Assembly (NCBI GenBank): GCA_008330645.1
Contig: VLTN01000028.1
Span: 62,001 to 126,000, forward strand
Length of the DNA stretch: 64,000 nucleotides
From: Cafeteria roenbergensis
Taxonomy: Eukaryota > Sar > Bigyra > Bicosoecida > Cafeteriaceae
Direction of reading: 5' to 3'
The notes under the pieces were generated by a model. That model had not been told where the DNA came from and ran no database searches. It saw only the letters and a program-made list of their open reading frames with translations. Of the stretch, positions 1 to 9,999 are shown piece after piece. Each line of letters begins with the position of its first letter. Position 1 is the first letter of the stretch. A program made the position numbers and the translations under genes.

Positions 1-173
1 CAACAACATGGGAGCGGCGGCTTCAGCTCCTTGCCTGGCGGACGAGCGTTCAAAGGCGCATGCGCGAAGGAGCATGTGCTGCGGCCGTTGCGACTCATGA
101 GCGCGTGCCGTCCGGCGAATGCGCCGTGATGTCACTGCTGGGGGACTGGAAAGGCACTGACGGGGCAGAATGA
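1..173 (+). CDS. 3' end of an ankyrin-repeat gene (partial)
   Basis: This is the last 57 codons of an ankyrin gene whose body lies left of the window. It is the same as the end of the complete copy at 3721-3893, with the frame starting TTWERR and the stop TGA at 171-173. It encodes the non-repeat C-terminal tail only. Three base differences from the next copy are visible in this stretch. Confidence 0.85.
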   Translation, partial: TTWERRLQLLAWRTSVQRRMREGACAAAVATHERVPSGECAVMSLLGDWKGTDGAE

Positions 174-471
174 AGGCGTGGAGATCATGACCTCGGCGTG
201 CGCTCCTCTGCTCGTAGGCTGCTATGTGCGTCTCGCTGAACAGACGCATGCTGTAAGTCCGTGCAGGGGAGGCTCAGCCTCGGCTTTCGCATCTCTGGCA
301 CTCTGTAAGGCGCGACCGCCTTGCGCGATCGCGCGCCGCACGTGGTTTTCTGAGTGCACACCATGCCCAGACACGGCAGCACTGCGGGCCACTGCCCACC
401 AGTCGTCGAGGACAACCTCGCTGAAAGTATTGACTCATCCACACACAGGCGCACGAGCGCCAAAGCGCAAA

Positions 472-978
472 TCAGGCCATGGCGGCAGAGGAGGACAACA
501 TCGGGAAAGGAACCCATGCCATCTTGACGATCCGAAGCGGGTGCGTGATCAAGCCCGCCAAGTCAACGCCATAGGGACTGATGGATGTCGCACGAGAAGC
601 CCAGGCAGTCATGCGGACCGCGGCCAAGTTGCCGTCGCATTCCCCCGCACTCTTTGCGTGGAGGCAGCAACCGACCCGCGCCGCCGAAGCATTCCAGTGA
701 AGCACGTCGAGGACGTCAGGGCGCGCAGCCGCGAGCATCTGAGCAACGCCGAGGGTCTGGTCTCGGCTGTGCATCGGGCATGGGGAAGAATCAACGGCAC
801 CAGCCGCCACAAACGTGGGCACCTTGTGCTGGACGTTCGCAGGCCGCGACTGGACGTCCGCCACCTGCGAGTGGCAGGACAACATCTCCGCGCCGCATAG
901 GTTGCACACCGACCACGCTGACCCGTGGGACAACGTATTCGTGCCCCACCGCCAGCGATCGATGTGTGTGCTTGCCAA
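472..978 (-). CDS. Unrecognised minus-strand frame in the array spacer, copy 1
   Basis: A 168-codon open frame on the minus strand between ankyrin copies. It has a possible zinc-binding stretch (CNLCGAEMLSCH) and more Cys residues further on. I do not recognise the family. It recurs in the other two units with different 5' ends. The frame opens at GTG rather than ATG in this copy, so if real it needs an upstream exon. A plus-strand frame (178-900) covers the same bases; I favour the minus strand because in unit 3 the frame runs on into protein-like sequence outside the repeat. Whether it is translated is open. Confidence 0.3.
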   Translation of the reverse strand: MASTHIDRWRWGTNTLSHGSAWSVCNLCGAEMLSCHSQVADVQSRPANVQHKVPTFVAAGAVDSSPCPMHSRDQTLGVAQMLAAARPDVLDVLHWNASAARVGCCLHAKSAGECDGNLAAVRMTAWASRATSISPYGVDLAGLITHPLRIVKMAWVPFPMLSSSAAMA

Positions 979-1660
979 CAGTGGCGGAAGGGGGTCGTGG
1001 AGGCAGCCTCCACCGGGGGGACACGCAACGAGGTGTTCAGGCCGGTGAGGGGGCGGCTCAAGGCGAAGCGGACGCGTGTTAGCGCGGGCTGAGCAGCGTG
1101 ATTAAGCGCGAATATTGAGCATTGCGGATTGGACGTAACCAAGAGTGTTGTTTTGCCGTTGCCGTGGCGGCAGAGGCTAAGTTCGCCGAACGCACACTCA
1201 GGCATCACTGCCGAATTCGGCCTGCGCCAGGCGTGCAGAGTACGCTGGCGCGCTCGTGAATGAGGATGAGGGCCAAGCTCCGCAAGTGGTATGTATGGTT
1301 TGTCGAGGAAGCATCTACGTCTGCGGGCAAATATGAACCCAGCCGAATCGGGAACTTTCCTCTGCTTCACAGCTCGGAAAACTCCATTCCAGCACGAGCG
1401 CGTCCCTGCCGCACCTCGGCCCTTGGACGCCAGAGCGCATGGCAGATCCGGCAGGTGAGATGAGCAGCTGTGCCTGGGGAGTGGCACGGCAGTAGGGGAG
1501 GCGGCAAACTGCCATGCCGCTTGGGCCTCTGGTGCCGTTGCCGTCCGCCTTCGTGGGCGGGGCTCGCACATGCCCGCCCTGTGTCCAGGGCCTGCCGCGA
1601 TTCGACGAGGTGGTATTGTTCGTGGCAGGGATAGGGGCGGCAAGCAAGCTCGGGGGCCAG

Positions 1661-3893
1661 GCGTTGGTGTGCTGGCGCACAACTCGGGCGCGAAACCTTC
1701 GAGGCCACGCGGCGCGGCGATGCTGTGCCATTCGCAGCGCCCATCGCTGAGGGGCGAGGCTTTCAGGACCTTGCCGACAAGACTGACCGACGCATTAAGG
1801 ACCTTAGAGCCGCGATTGAGCGGGCACGTCTCTTCTGTGCAGCCTGGACCGGCCGCGATGCGGTGGTGCGGCAGCTTGTGGAGGCTGGGGTGGGTATGAA
1901 CGAGGCCACGGCAGACGACGGCGCGACGCCTCTCTACGTCGCATGCGAGAACGGCCACGATGCGGTGGCCCGGCTGCTTGTGGAGGCTGGGGCGGATGTG
2001 AACGAGGCCAGGACCGACCCCGGCGCGTCGCCTCTCTACATTGCGTGCCAGAACGGCCACGACGCGGTGGTGCGGCTGCTTGTGGAGGCTGGGGCGGATG
2101 TGAACCAGGCCACGACGGACATCGGCGCGTCGCCTCTCTACGTCGCAAGCGCGAACGGCCACGACGCGGTGGTGCAGCGGCTTGTGGAGGCTGGGGCGGA
2201 TGTGAACATGGCCAGGACGGACATCGGCGCGACGCCTCTATGCGTCGCATGCCGGAACGGCCACGATGCGGTGGCGCGGCTGCATCTGGAGGCTGGGGCG
2301 GATGTGAACAAGGCCAGGACGAGCGACGGTGCTACACCTCTCTACATGGCATGCCGGAACGGCCACGATGCGGTGGCGCGGCTGCTTCTGGAGGCTGGGG
2401 CGGATGTGAACCAGGCCAGGACGGACATCGGCGCGTCGCCTCTCTACGTCGCAAGCGAGAACGGCCACGACGCGGTGGCGTGGCAGCTTCTGGAGGCTGG
2501 GGCGGATGTAGACATGGCCAGGACGGACATCGGCGCGACGCCTCTCTACATCGCATGCCAGAACGGCCACGACGCGGTAGTGCGGCTGCTTGTGGAGGCT
2601 GGGGCGGATGTGAACATGGCCAGGACGGACATCGGCGCGACGCCTCTCTACATGGCATGCCGGAACGGCCACGACGCGGTGGCGCGGCTGCTTGTGGAGG
2701 CTGGGGCGGATGTGGACATGGCCAGGACGGACATCGGCGCGACGCCTCTCTACATCGCATGCCAGAACGGCCACGACGCGGTGGCGCGGCTGCTTGTGGA
2801 GGCTGGGGCGGATGTGAACGAGGCCAGGACGGACATCGGCGCGACGCCTCTCTACATGGCATGCCATGACGGCCACGACGCGGTGGCGCGGCTGCTTGTG
2901 GAGGCTGGGGCGGATGTGAACAAGGCCACGACGGAAGTCGGCGCGACGCCTCTTCTCGCCGCATGCCAGAACGGCCACGATGCTGTGGTGCGGCTGCTTG
3001 TGGAGGCTGGGGCGGATGTGAACCAGGCCACGACGGACATCGGCGCGACGCCTCTCCACATCGCATGCGCGAACGGCCACGACGCGGTGGTGCAGCGGCT
3101 TGTGGAGGCTGGGGCGGATGTGAACAAGGTCAGGACCGACGTCGGCGCGACGCCTCTCTACAGGGCATGCCAGAACGGCCACGACGCGGTGGTGCGGCTG
3201 CTTCTGGAGGCTAGGGCGGATGTGGACAAGGTCACGACGGACGACGGCGCGTCGCCTCTGCTCGTCGCATGCGCGAACGGCCACGATGCGGTGGCGCGGC
3301 TGCTTCTGGAGGCTGGGGCGGATGTGAACCAGGCCACAACGGACGACGGCGCGACGCCGCTCTACGTCGCATGCGCGAACGGCCACGACGCAGCGGTGGC
3401 GCAGTTGCTTCTGGAGGCTGGGGCGGATGTGAACAAGGCCACGACGGACGACGGCGCGACGCCGCTCGTAGCTGCATGCCGCAGGCCAGACTCCCGACTC
3501 GTGCGTTGCCTCCTTGCCGCCGGCGCCGACCCATGCATTTCAGACCTGCAAGGCAAGTCGCCACTTGATGTGGCGGCGTTCCAGAGTTGCAGCGCCGCGA
3601 CAGTGAGGCTGCTGCGGGAAGCCGGCGCGCCCGCGCCGCAGTCTGGCGCCTCCGCCTCGGCAGGCCTCGCGATGCTGCAGCACTCGGGTCACACGGACGT
3701 CATCGAGGCGCTCATGACACCAACAACATGGGAGCGGCGGCTTCAGCTCCTTGCCTGGCGGACGAGCGCTCAAAGGCGCATGCGCGAAGGAGCATGTGTT
3801 GCGGCCGTTGCGACTCATGAGCGCGTACCGTCCGGCGAATGCGCCGTGATGTCACTGCTGGGGGACTGGAAAGGCACTGACGGGGCAGAATGA
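1661..3893 (+). CDS. Ankyrin-repeat protein, copy 1 (main exon)
   Basis: The protein is about 17 ankyrin repeats after a short N-terminal helix (FQDLADK, then IERARLFCAAW), ending in a roughly 70-residue non-repeat tail. Units are 34 residues, one longer than the usual 33, of the form NGHDAVVRLLVEAGADVN followed by a variable hairpin and GATPLYVAC. The 16th unit has one extra residue and the 17th is divergent. There is no signal peptide or catalytic domain; ankyrin arrays bind proteins, and no partner is evident. The open frame reaches back to 1635 without an ATG, so a 5' exon is likely. A candidate is ATG 1260 to 1288, spliced at GTATGT (1289) to CAG (ending 1660), which keeps frame. The exon 2 start given here follows that guess; ankyrin identity is certain. 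Confidence 0.75.
1848..3482 (+). repeat. 102-bp tandem units encoding ankyrin repeats, copy 1
   Basis: Sixteen consecutive units, fifteen of 102 bp and the last of 105 bp. They are very alike at the DNA level, including third codon positions, which points to recent expansion or gene conversion rather than old protein repeats under selection. Differences gather in the hairpin (residues after DVN: Q/M/K/E, A/V, R/T, then D/S/E and D/I/V/P) and at the residue after the AC of helix one. Since 102 is a multiple of three, all three plus frames stay open across the block. Confidence 0.95.
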
Positions 3894-4191
3894 AGGCGTG
3901 GAGATCATGACCTCGGCGTGCGCTCCTCTGCTCGTAGGCTGCTATGTGCGTCTCGCTGAACAGACGCATGCTGTAAGTCCGTGCAGGGGAGGCTCAGCCT
4001 CGGCTTTCGCATCTCTGGCACTCTGTAAGGCGCGACCGCCTTGCGCGATCGCGCGCCGCACGTGGTTTTCTGAGTGCACACCATGCCCAGACACGGCAGC
4101 ACTGCGGGCCACTGCCCACCAGTCGTCGAGGACAACCTCGCTGAAAGTATTGACTCATCCACACACAGGCGCACGAGCGCCAAAGCGCAAA

Positions 4192-4887
4192 TCAGGCCAT
4201 GGCGGCAGAGGAGGACAACATCGGGAAAGGAACCCATGCCATCTTGACGATCCGAAGCGGGTGCGTGATCAAGCCCGCCAAGTCAACGCCATAGGGACTG
4301 ATGGATGTCGCACGAGAAGCCCAGGCAGTCATGCGGACCGCGGCCAAGTTGCCGTCGCATTCCCCCGCACTCTTTGCGTGGAGGCAGCAACCGACCCGCG
4401 CCGCCGAAGCATTCCAGTGAAGCACGTCGAGGACGTCAGGGCGTGCAGCCGCGAGCATCTGAGCAACGCCGAGGGTCTGGTCTCGGCTGTGCATCGGGCA
4501 TGGGGAAGAATCAACGGCACCAGCCGCCACAAACGTGGGCACCTTGTGCTGGACGTTCGCAGGCCGCGACTGGACGTCCGCCACCTGCGAGTGGCAGGAC
4601 AACATCTCCGCGCCGCATAGGTTGCACACCGACCACGCTGACCCGTGGGACAACGTATTCGTGCCCCACCGCCAGCGATCGATGTGTGTGCTTGCCAACA
4701 GTGGCGGAAGGGCCTTCAAGCCCGCAAGCTCATCGCGGAACCGGATGGTGCTACTCACCCTTCGTCGCAAGTCTGCGATCTGCGCAAGTGCGCACCCGCG
4801 TGCACGCTGGACCCGAGCAGTGGAAACGGCGCAACGCGACTCGGCGGGAGCGAGGACTGCGGGTCTGGGAGGGCCAATTCTCGGCAA
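4192..4887 (-). CDS. Unrecognised minus-strand frame in the array spacer, copy 2
   Basis: The same frame as in copy 1, but 231 codons long because this unit has the extra 189 bp. The indel is a multiple of three and keeps the frame. Within the extra segment the minus strand carries a strong splice-donor sequence (GTGAGT after CGACGAAGG, near 4760), which copy 1 lacks, so the two copies could be processed differently. The shared Cys-containing half is nearly identical to copy 1. Function unknown; translation unproven. Confidence 0.3.
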   Translation of the reverse strand: MPRIGPPRPAVLAPAESRCAVSTARVQRARGCALAQIADLRRRVSSTIRFRDELAGLKALPPLLASTHIDRWRWGTNTLSHGSAWSVCNLCGAEMLSCHSQVADVQSRPANVQHKVPTFVAAGAVDSSPCPMHSRDQTLGVAQMLAAARPDVLDVLHWNASAARVGCCLHAKSAGECDGNLAAVRMTAWASRATSISPYGVDLAGLITHPLRIVKMAWVPFPMLSSSAAMA

Positions 4888-5569
4888 GAGTCGCGCGACT
4901 GGGTCGTGGAGGCAGCCTCCACCGGGGGGACACGCAACGAGGTGTTCAGGCCGGTGAGGGGGCGGCTCAAGGCGAAGCGGACGCGTGTTAGCGCGGGCTG
5001 AGCAGCGTGATTAAGCGCGAATATTGAGCATTGCGGATTGGACGTAACCAAGAGTGTTGCTTTGCCGTTGCCGTGGCGGCAGAGGCTAAGTTCGCCGAAC
5101 GCACACTCAGGCATCACTGCCGAATTCGGCCTGCGCCAGGCGTGCAGAGTACGCTGGCGCGCTCGTGAATGAGGATGAGGGCCAAGCTCCGCAAGTGGTA
5201 TGTATGGTTTGTCGAGGAAGCATCTACGTCTGCGGGCAAATATGAACCCAGCCGAATCGGGAACTTTCCTCTGCTTCACAGCTCGGAAAACTCCATTCCA
5301 GCGCGAGCGCGTCCCTGCCGCACCTCGGCCCTTGGACGCCAGAGCGCATGGCAGATCCGGCAGGTGAGATGAGCAGCTGTGCCTGGGGAGTGGCACGGCA
5401 GTAGGGGAGGCGGCAAACTGCCATGCCGCTTGGGCCTCTGGTGCCGTTGCCGTCCGCCTTCGTGGGCGGGGCTCGCACATGCCCGCCCTGTGTCCAGGGC
5501 CTGCCGCGATTCGACGAGGTGGTATTGTTCGTGGCAGGGATAGGGGCGGCAAGCAAGCTCGGGGGCCAG

Positions 5570-8500
5570 GCGTTGGTGTGCTGGCGCACAACTCGGGCGC
5601 GAAACCTTCGAGGCCACGCGGCGCGGCGATGCTGTGCCATTCGCAGCGCCCATCGCTGAGGGGCGAGGCTTTCAGGACCTTGCCGACAAGATTGACCGAC
5701 GCATTAAGGACCTTATAGCCGCGATTGAGCGGGCACGTCTCTTCTGTGCAGCCTGGACCGGCCGCGACGCGGTGGTGCGGCAGCTTGTGGAGGCTGGGGT
5801 GGGTATGAACGAGGCCACGGCAGACGACGGCGCGACGCCTCTCTACGTCGCATGCCGGAACGGCCACGATGCGGTGGCCCGGCTGCTTGTGGAGGCTGGG
5901 GCGGATGTGAACATGGCCAGGACCGACACCGGCGCGTCGCCTCTCTACATTGCGTGCCAGAACGGCCACGATGCGGTGGCGCGGCTGCTTGTGGAGGCTG
6001 GGGCGGATGTGAACCAGGCCACGACGGACATCGGCGCGTCGCCTCTCTACGTCGCAAGCGCGAACGGCCACGACGCGGTGGTGCAGCGGCTTGTGGAGGC
6101 TGGGGCGGATGTGAACCAGGCCAGGACGGACATCGGCGCGACGCCTCTATGCGTCGCATGCCGGAACGGCCACGATGCGGTGGCGCGGCTGCATCTGGAG
6201 GCTGGGGCGGATGTGAACAAGGCCAGGACGAGCGACGGTGCTACACCTCTCTACATGGCATGCCGGAACGGCCACGATGCGGTGGCGCGGCTGCTTCTGG
6301 AGGCTGGGCCGGATGTGAACCAGGCCAGGACGGACATCGGCGCGTCGCCTCTCTACGTCGCAAGCGAGAACGGCCACGACGCGGTGGTGCGGCTGCTTGT
6401 GGAGGCTGGGGCGGATGTAGACATGGCCAGGACGGACATCGGCGCGACGCCTCTCTACATGGCATGCGCGAACGGCCACGACGCGGTGGTGCGGCTGCTT
6501 GTGGAGGCTGGGGCGGATGTGAACATGGCCACGACGGACATCGGCGCGACGCCTCTCTACATGGCATGCCGGAACGGCCACGACGCGGTGGCGCGGCTGC
6601 TTGTGGAGGCTGGGGCGGATGTGGACATGGCCAGGACGGACATCGGCGCGACGCCTCTCTACAGGGCATGCGAGAACGGCCACGACGCGGTGGCGCGGCT
6701 GCTTGTGGAGGCTGGGGCGGATGTGAACGAGGCCAGGACGGACATCGGCGCGACGCCTCTCTACATGGCATGCCATGACGGCCACGACGCGGTGGTGCGG
6801 CTGCTTGTGGAGGCTGGGGCGGATGTGAACAAGGCCACGACGGAAGTCGGCGCGACGCCTCTTCTCGCCGCATGCCAGAACGGCCACGATGCTGTGGTGC
6901 GGCTGCTTGTGGAGGCTGGGGCGGATGTGAACCAGGCCACGACGGACATCGGCGCGACGCCTCTCCACATCGCATGCGCGAACGGCCACGACGCGGTGGT
7001 GCGGCTGCTCGTGGAGGCTGGGGCGGATGTGAACAAGGCCAGGACGAGCGACGGCGCGACGCCTCTCTACATCGCATGCCGGAACGGCCACGACGCGGTG
7101 GCGCGGCAGCTTGTGGAGGCTGGGGCGGATGTGAACAAGGCCACGACGAGCGACGGCGCGACGCCTCTCTACAGGGCATGCGAGAACGGCCACGACGCGG
7201 TGGTGCGGCTGCTTGTGGAGGCTGGGGCGGATGTGAACCAGGCCAGGACGAGCGACGGTGCTACACCTCTCTACATGGCAGGCCAGACGGACATCGGCGC
7301 GTCGCCTCTCTACATCGCATTGCGCGAACGGTCACGACGCGGTGGTGCGGCTGCTTGTGGAGGCTGGGGCGGATGTGAACAAGGCCAGGACGGACGACGG
7401 CGCGACGCCTCTTTTTGTCGCATGCGAGAACGGCCAAAATGCGGTGGTGCGGCTGCTTGTGGAGGCTGGGGCGGATGTGAACAAGGCCAGGACGACATCG
7501 GCGCGTCGCCTCTCTACGGTCGCAAGCGAGAACGGCCACGACGCGGTGGCGTGGCAGCTTCTGGAGGGCTGGGGCGGATGTAGACATGGCCAGGACGGAC
7601 ATCGGCGCGACGCCTCTCTACATGGCATGCGCGAACGGGCCACGACGCGGTGGTGCGGCTGCTTGTGGAGGCTGGGGCGGATGTGAACATGGCCAGGACG
7701 GACATCGGCGCGACGCCTCTCCTACATGGCATGCCGGAACGGCCACGACGCGGTGGCGCGGCTGCTTGTGGAGGCTGGGGCGGATGTGAACAGGCCACGA
7801 CGAGCATCGGCGCGACGCCTCTCTTCATCGCATGCGAGAACGGCCACGATGCGGTGGCGCGGCTGCTTGTGGATGCTGGGGCGGATGTGAACAAGGCCAG
7901 GACGGACATCGGCGCGACACCTCTCTACATCGCATGCGAGACGGCCACGACGCGGTGGTGCGGCTGCTTGTGGAGGCTGGGGCGGATGTGAACCAGGCCA
8001 GGACGAGCGACGGTGCTACACCTCTCTACATGGCATGCCAGAACGGCCACGATGCTGTGGTGCGGCTGCTTGTGGAGGCTGGGGCGGATGTGAACCAGGC
8101 CACGACGGACATCGGCGCGACGCCTCTCCACATCGCATGCGCGAACGGCCACGACGCGGTGGCGCGGCTGCTTGTGGAGGCTGGGGCGGATGTGAACAAG
8201 GTCAGGACCGACGTCGGCGCGACGCCTCTCTACAGGGCATGCCAGAACGGCCACGACGCGGTGGTGCGGCTGCTTCTGGAGGCTAGGGCGGATGTGGACA
8301 AGGTCACGACGGACGACGGCGCGTCGCCTCTGCTCGTCGCATGCGCGAACGGCCACGATGCGGTGGCGCGGCTGCTTCTGGAGGCTGGGGCGGATGTGAA
8401 CCAGGCCACAACGGACGACGGCGCGACGCCGCTCTACGTCGCATGCGCGAACGGCCACGACGCAGCGGTGGCGCAGTTGCTTCTGGAGGCTGGGGCGGAT

Positions 8501-8953
8501 GTGAACAAGGCCACGACGGACGACGGCGCGACGCCGCTCGTAGCTGCATGCCGCAGGCCAGACTCCCGACTCGTGCGTTGCCTCCTTGCCGCCGGCGCCG
8601 ACCCATGCATTTCAGACCTGCAAGGCAAGTCGCCACTTGATGTGGCGGCGTTCCAGAGTTGCAGCGCCGCGACAGTGAGGCTGCTGCGGGAAGCCGGCGC
8701 GCCCGCGCCGCAGTCTGGCGCCTCCGCCTCGGCAGGCCTCGCGATGCTGCAACACTCGGGTCACACGGACGTCATCGAGGCGCTCATGACACCAACAACA
8801 TGGGAGCGGCGGCTTCAGCTCCTTGCCTGGCGGACGAGCGCTCAAAGGCGCATGCGCGAAGGAGCATGTGTTGCGGCCGTTGCGACTCATGAGCGCGTAC
8901 CGTCCGGCGAATGCGCCGTGATGTCACTGCTGGGGGACTGGGAAAGGCACTGA
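5570..8953 (+). CDS. Ankyrin-repeat protein, copy 2 (frame broken as assembled)
   Basis: Second ankyrin gene, longer than copy 1: about 27-28 repeat units. The first 15 or so (to 7260) and the last seven or so (from about 7990) read cleanly in frame. The block between carries many one-base insertions or losses and one partial unit (ATGGCA joined directly to GGCCAGACGG near 7280). One extra G near 8941 also changes the last residues to DWERH. The 5' arrangement mirrors copy 1, with candidate exon 1 at 5169-5197 and acceptor CAG at 5567-5569. The indels are nearly all without accompanying substitutions, which suggests consensus error in a region hard to polish. Real decay or a split gene cannot be excluded. 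Confidence 0.7.
5757..8554 (+). repeat. 102-bp tandem units encoding ankyrin repeats, copy 2
   Basis: About 27 units of the same 102-bp repeat as copy 1. The outer units match those of copy 1 nearly base for base at both ends, and the extra units lie in the middle, as expected for unequal exchange inside the block. The total length excess over copy 1 is 1163 bp, not a multiple of 102 or of 3, because of the indel patch at about 7260-7990. Confidence 0.95.
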
Positions 8954-9264
8954 CGGGGCAGAATGAAGGCGTGGAGATCATGACCTCGGCGTGCGCTCCT
9001 CTGCTCGTAGGCTGCTATGTGCGTCTCGCTGAACAGACGCATGCTGTAAGTCCGTGCAGGGGAGGCTCAGCCTCGGCTTTCGCATCTCTGGCACTCTGTA
9101 AGGCGCGACCGCCTTGCGCGATCGCGCGCCGCACGTGGTTTTCTGAGTGCACACCATGCCCAGACACGGCAGCACTGCGGGCCACTGCCCACCAGTCGTC
9201 GAGGACAACCTCGCTGAAAGTATTGACTCATCCACACACAGGCGCACGAGCGCCAAAGCGCAAA

Positions 9265-9999
9265 TCAGGCCATGGCGGCAGAGGAGGACAACATCGGGAA
9301 AGGAACCCATGCCATCTTGACGATCCGAAGCGGGTGCGTGATCAAGCCCGCCAAGTCAACGCCATAGGGACTGATGGATGTCGCACGAGAAGCCCAGGCA
9401 GTCATGCGGGCCGCGGCCAAGTTGCCGTCGCATTCCCCCGCACTCTTTGCGTGGAGGCAGCAACCGACCCGCGCCGCCGAAGCATTCCAGTGAAGCACGT
9501 CGAGGACGTCAGGGCGCGCAGCCGCGAGCATCTGAGCAACGCCGAGGGTCTGGTCTCGGCTGTGCATCGGGCATGGGGAAGAATCAACGGCACCAGCCGC
9601 CACAAACGTGGGCACCTTGTGCTGGACGTTCGCAGGCCGCGACTGGACGTCCGCCACCTGCGAGTGGCAGGACAACATCTCCGCGCCGCATAGGTTGCAC
9701 ACCAACCACGCTGACCCGTGGGACAACGTATTCGTGCCCCACCGCCAGCGATCGATGTGTGTGCTTGCCCCCTCGCGAATGAGGTTGAGAATGGGCACAC
9801 TGGAGGGGACAGCGACGTGCTTGCGGAAGGAGAGAAAGTAGCAGTGGCAGAAAGGCACAGGTTCTGGCTTGCAGAGACCGATAGTGCCGAGCTTGACAAA
9901 GTCGACGGTGTCGGGGGTGACGTGGAGGATACCAAAAGCCTTGCGGAAAGCGATGGCGACACGCTTGAGGAAAGTGTTGGAGGTGGCGTTGCTGACGGC
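9265..9999 (-). CDS. Unrecognised minus-strand frame crossing the array edge, copy 3
   Basis: The minus-strand spacer frame continues past the end of the duplication (9769) and stays open to about 9999. The added part reads like real protein (for example FGILHVTPDTVDFVKLGTI and PVPFCHCYFLSFRKH) and lies in lower-GC DNA. A possible splice acceptor (GCCGTCAG) lies at its 5' edge, near 9995, so an upstream exon is possible. No ATG starts the frame. I cannot name the family. It may be the ancestral form of this gene, with the copies in the array carrying only its 3' part, or a remnant of a decayed element. Confidence 0.35.
   Translation of the reverse strand, partial: AVSNATSNTFLKRVAIAFRKAFGILHVTPDTVDFVKLGTIGLCKPEPVPFCHCYFLSFRKHVAVPSSVPILNLIREGASTHIDRWRWGTNTLSHGSAWLVCNLCGAEMLSCHSQVADVQSRPANVQHKVPTFVAAGAVDSSPCPMHSRDQTLGVAQMLAAARPDVLDVLHWNASAARVGCCLHAKSAGECDGNLAAARMTAWASRATSISPYGVDLAGLITHPLRIVKMAWVPFPMLSSSAAMA

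Larger units (their letters stand above)
1..9769. repeat. Tandem segmental duplication carrying ankyrin genes
   Basis: The same block occurs three times head to tail: it begins at 1, 3721 and 8793. The first 990 bases of units 1 and 2 differ at about four positions by eye, so the duplication is recent. Unit 1 is 3720 bp. Unit 2 is 5072 bp: it has 189 bp (about 4711-4902) missing from unit 1, plus roughly eleven more ankyrin units. Unit 3 keeps only the gene tail and part of the spacer and stops matching after 9769. The window starts inside the array, so more copies may lie to the left. Confidence 0.95.

Noticed and set aside
178-900. A 240-codon plus-strand frame repeated in the three array units
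   Set aside because: Begins ATG, but its composition is Arg/His/Pro-rich and unlike a folded protein. The minus strand of the same bases looks more like protein and extends past the array. Not fully excluded.
1943-2869. Arg/Gly/Cys-rich plus-strand frames of about 300 codons inside the ankyrin blocks
   Set aside because: The 102-bp unit length is a multiple of three, so every frame stays open. Only the ankyrin frame has a known fold and proper ends.
2238-3386. Long minus-strand frames (His/Arg-rich) across the ankyrin blocks
   Set aside because: Same cause: periodic sequence without stops; no domain in the translation.
1848-8554. CRISPR-like regular repeats
   Set aside because: The 102-bp units are adjacent with no spacers and encode ankyrin repeats; the genome is eukaryotic.
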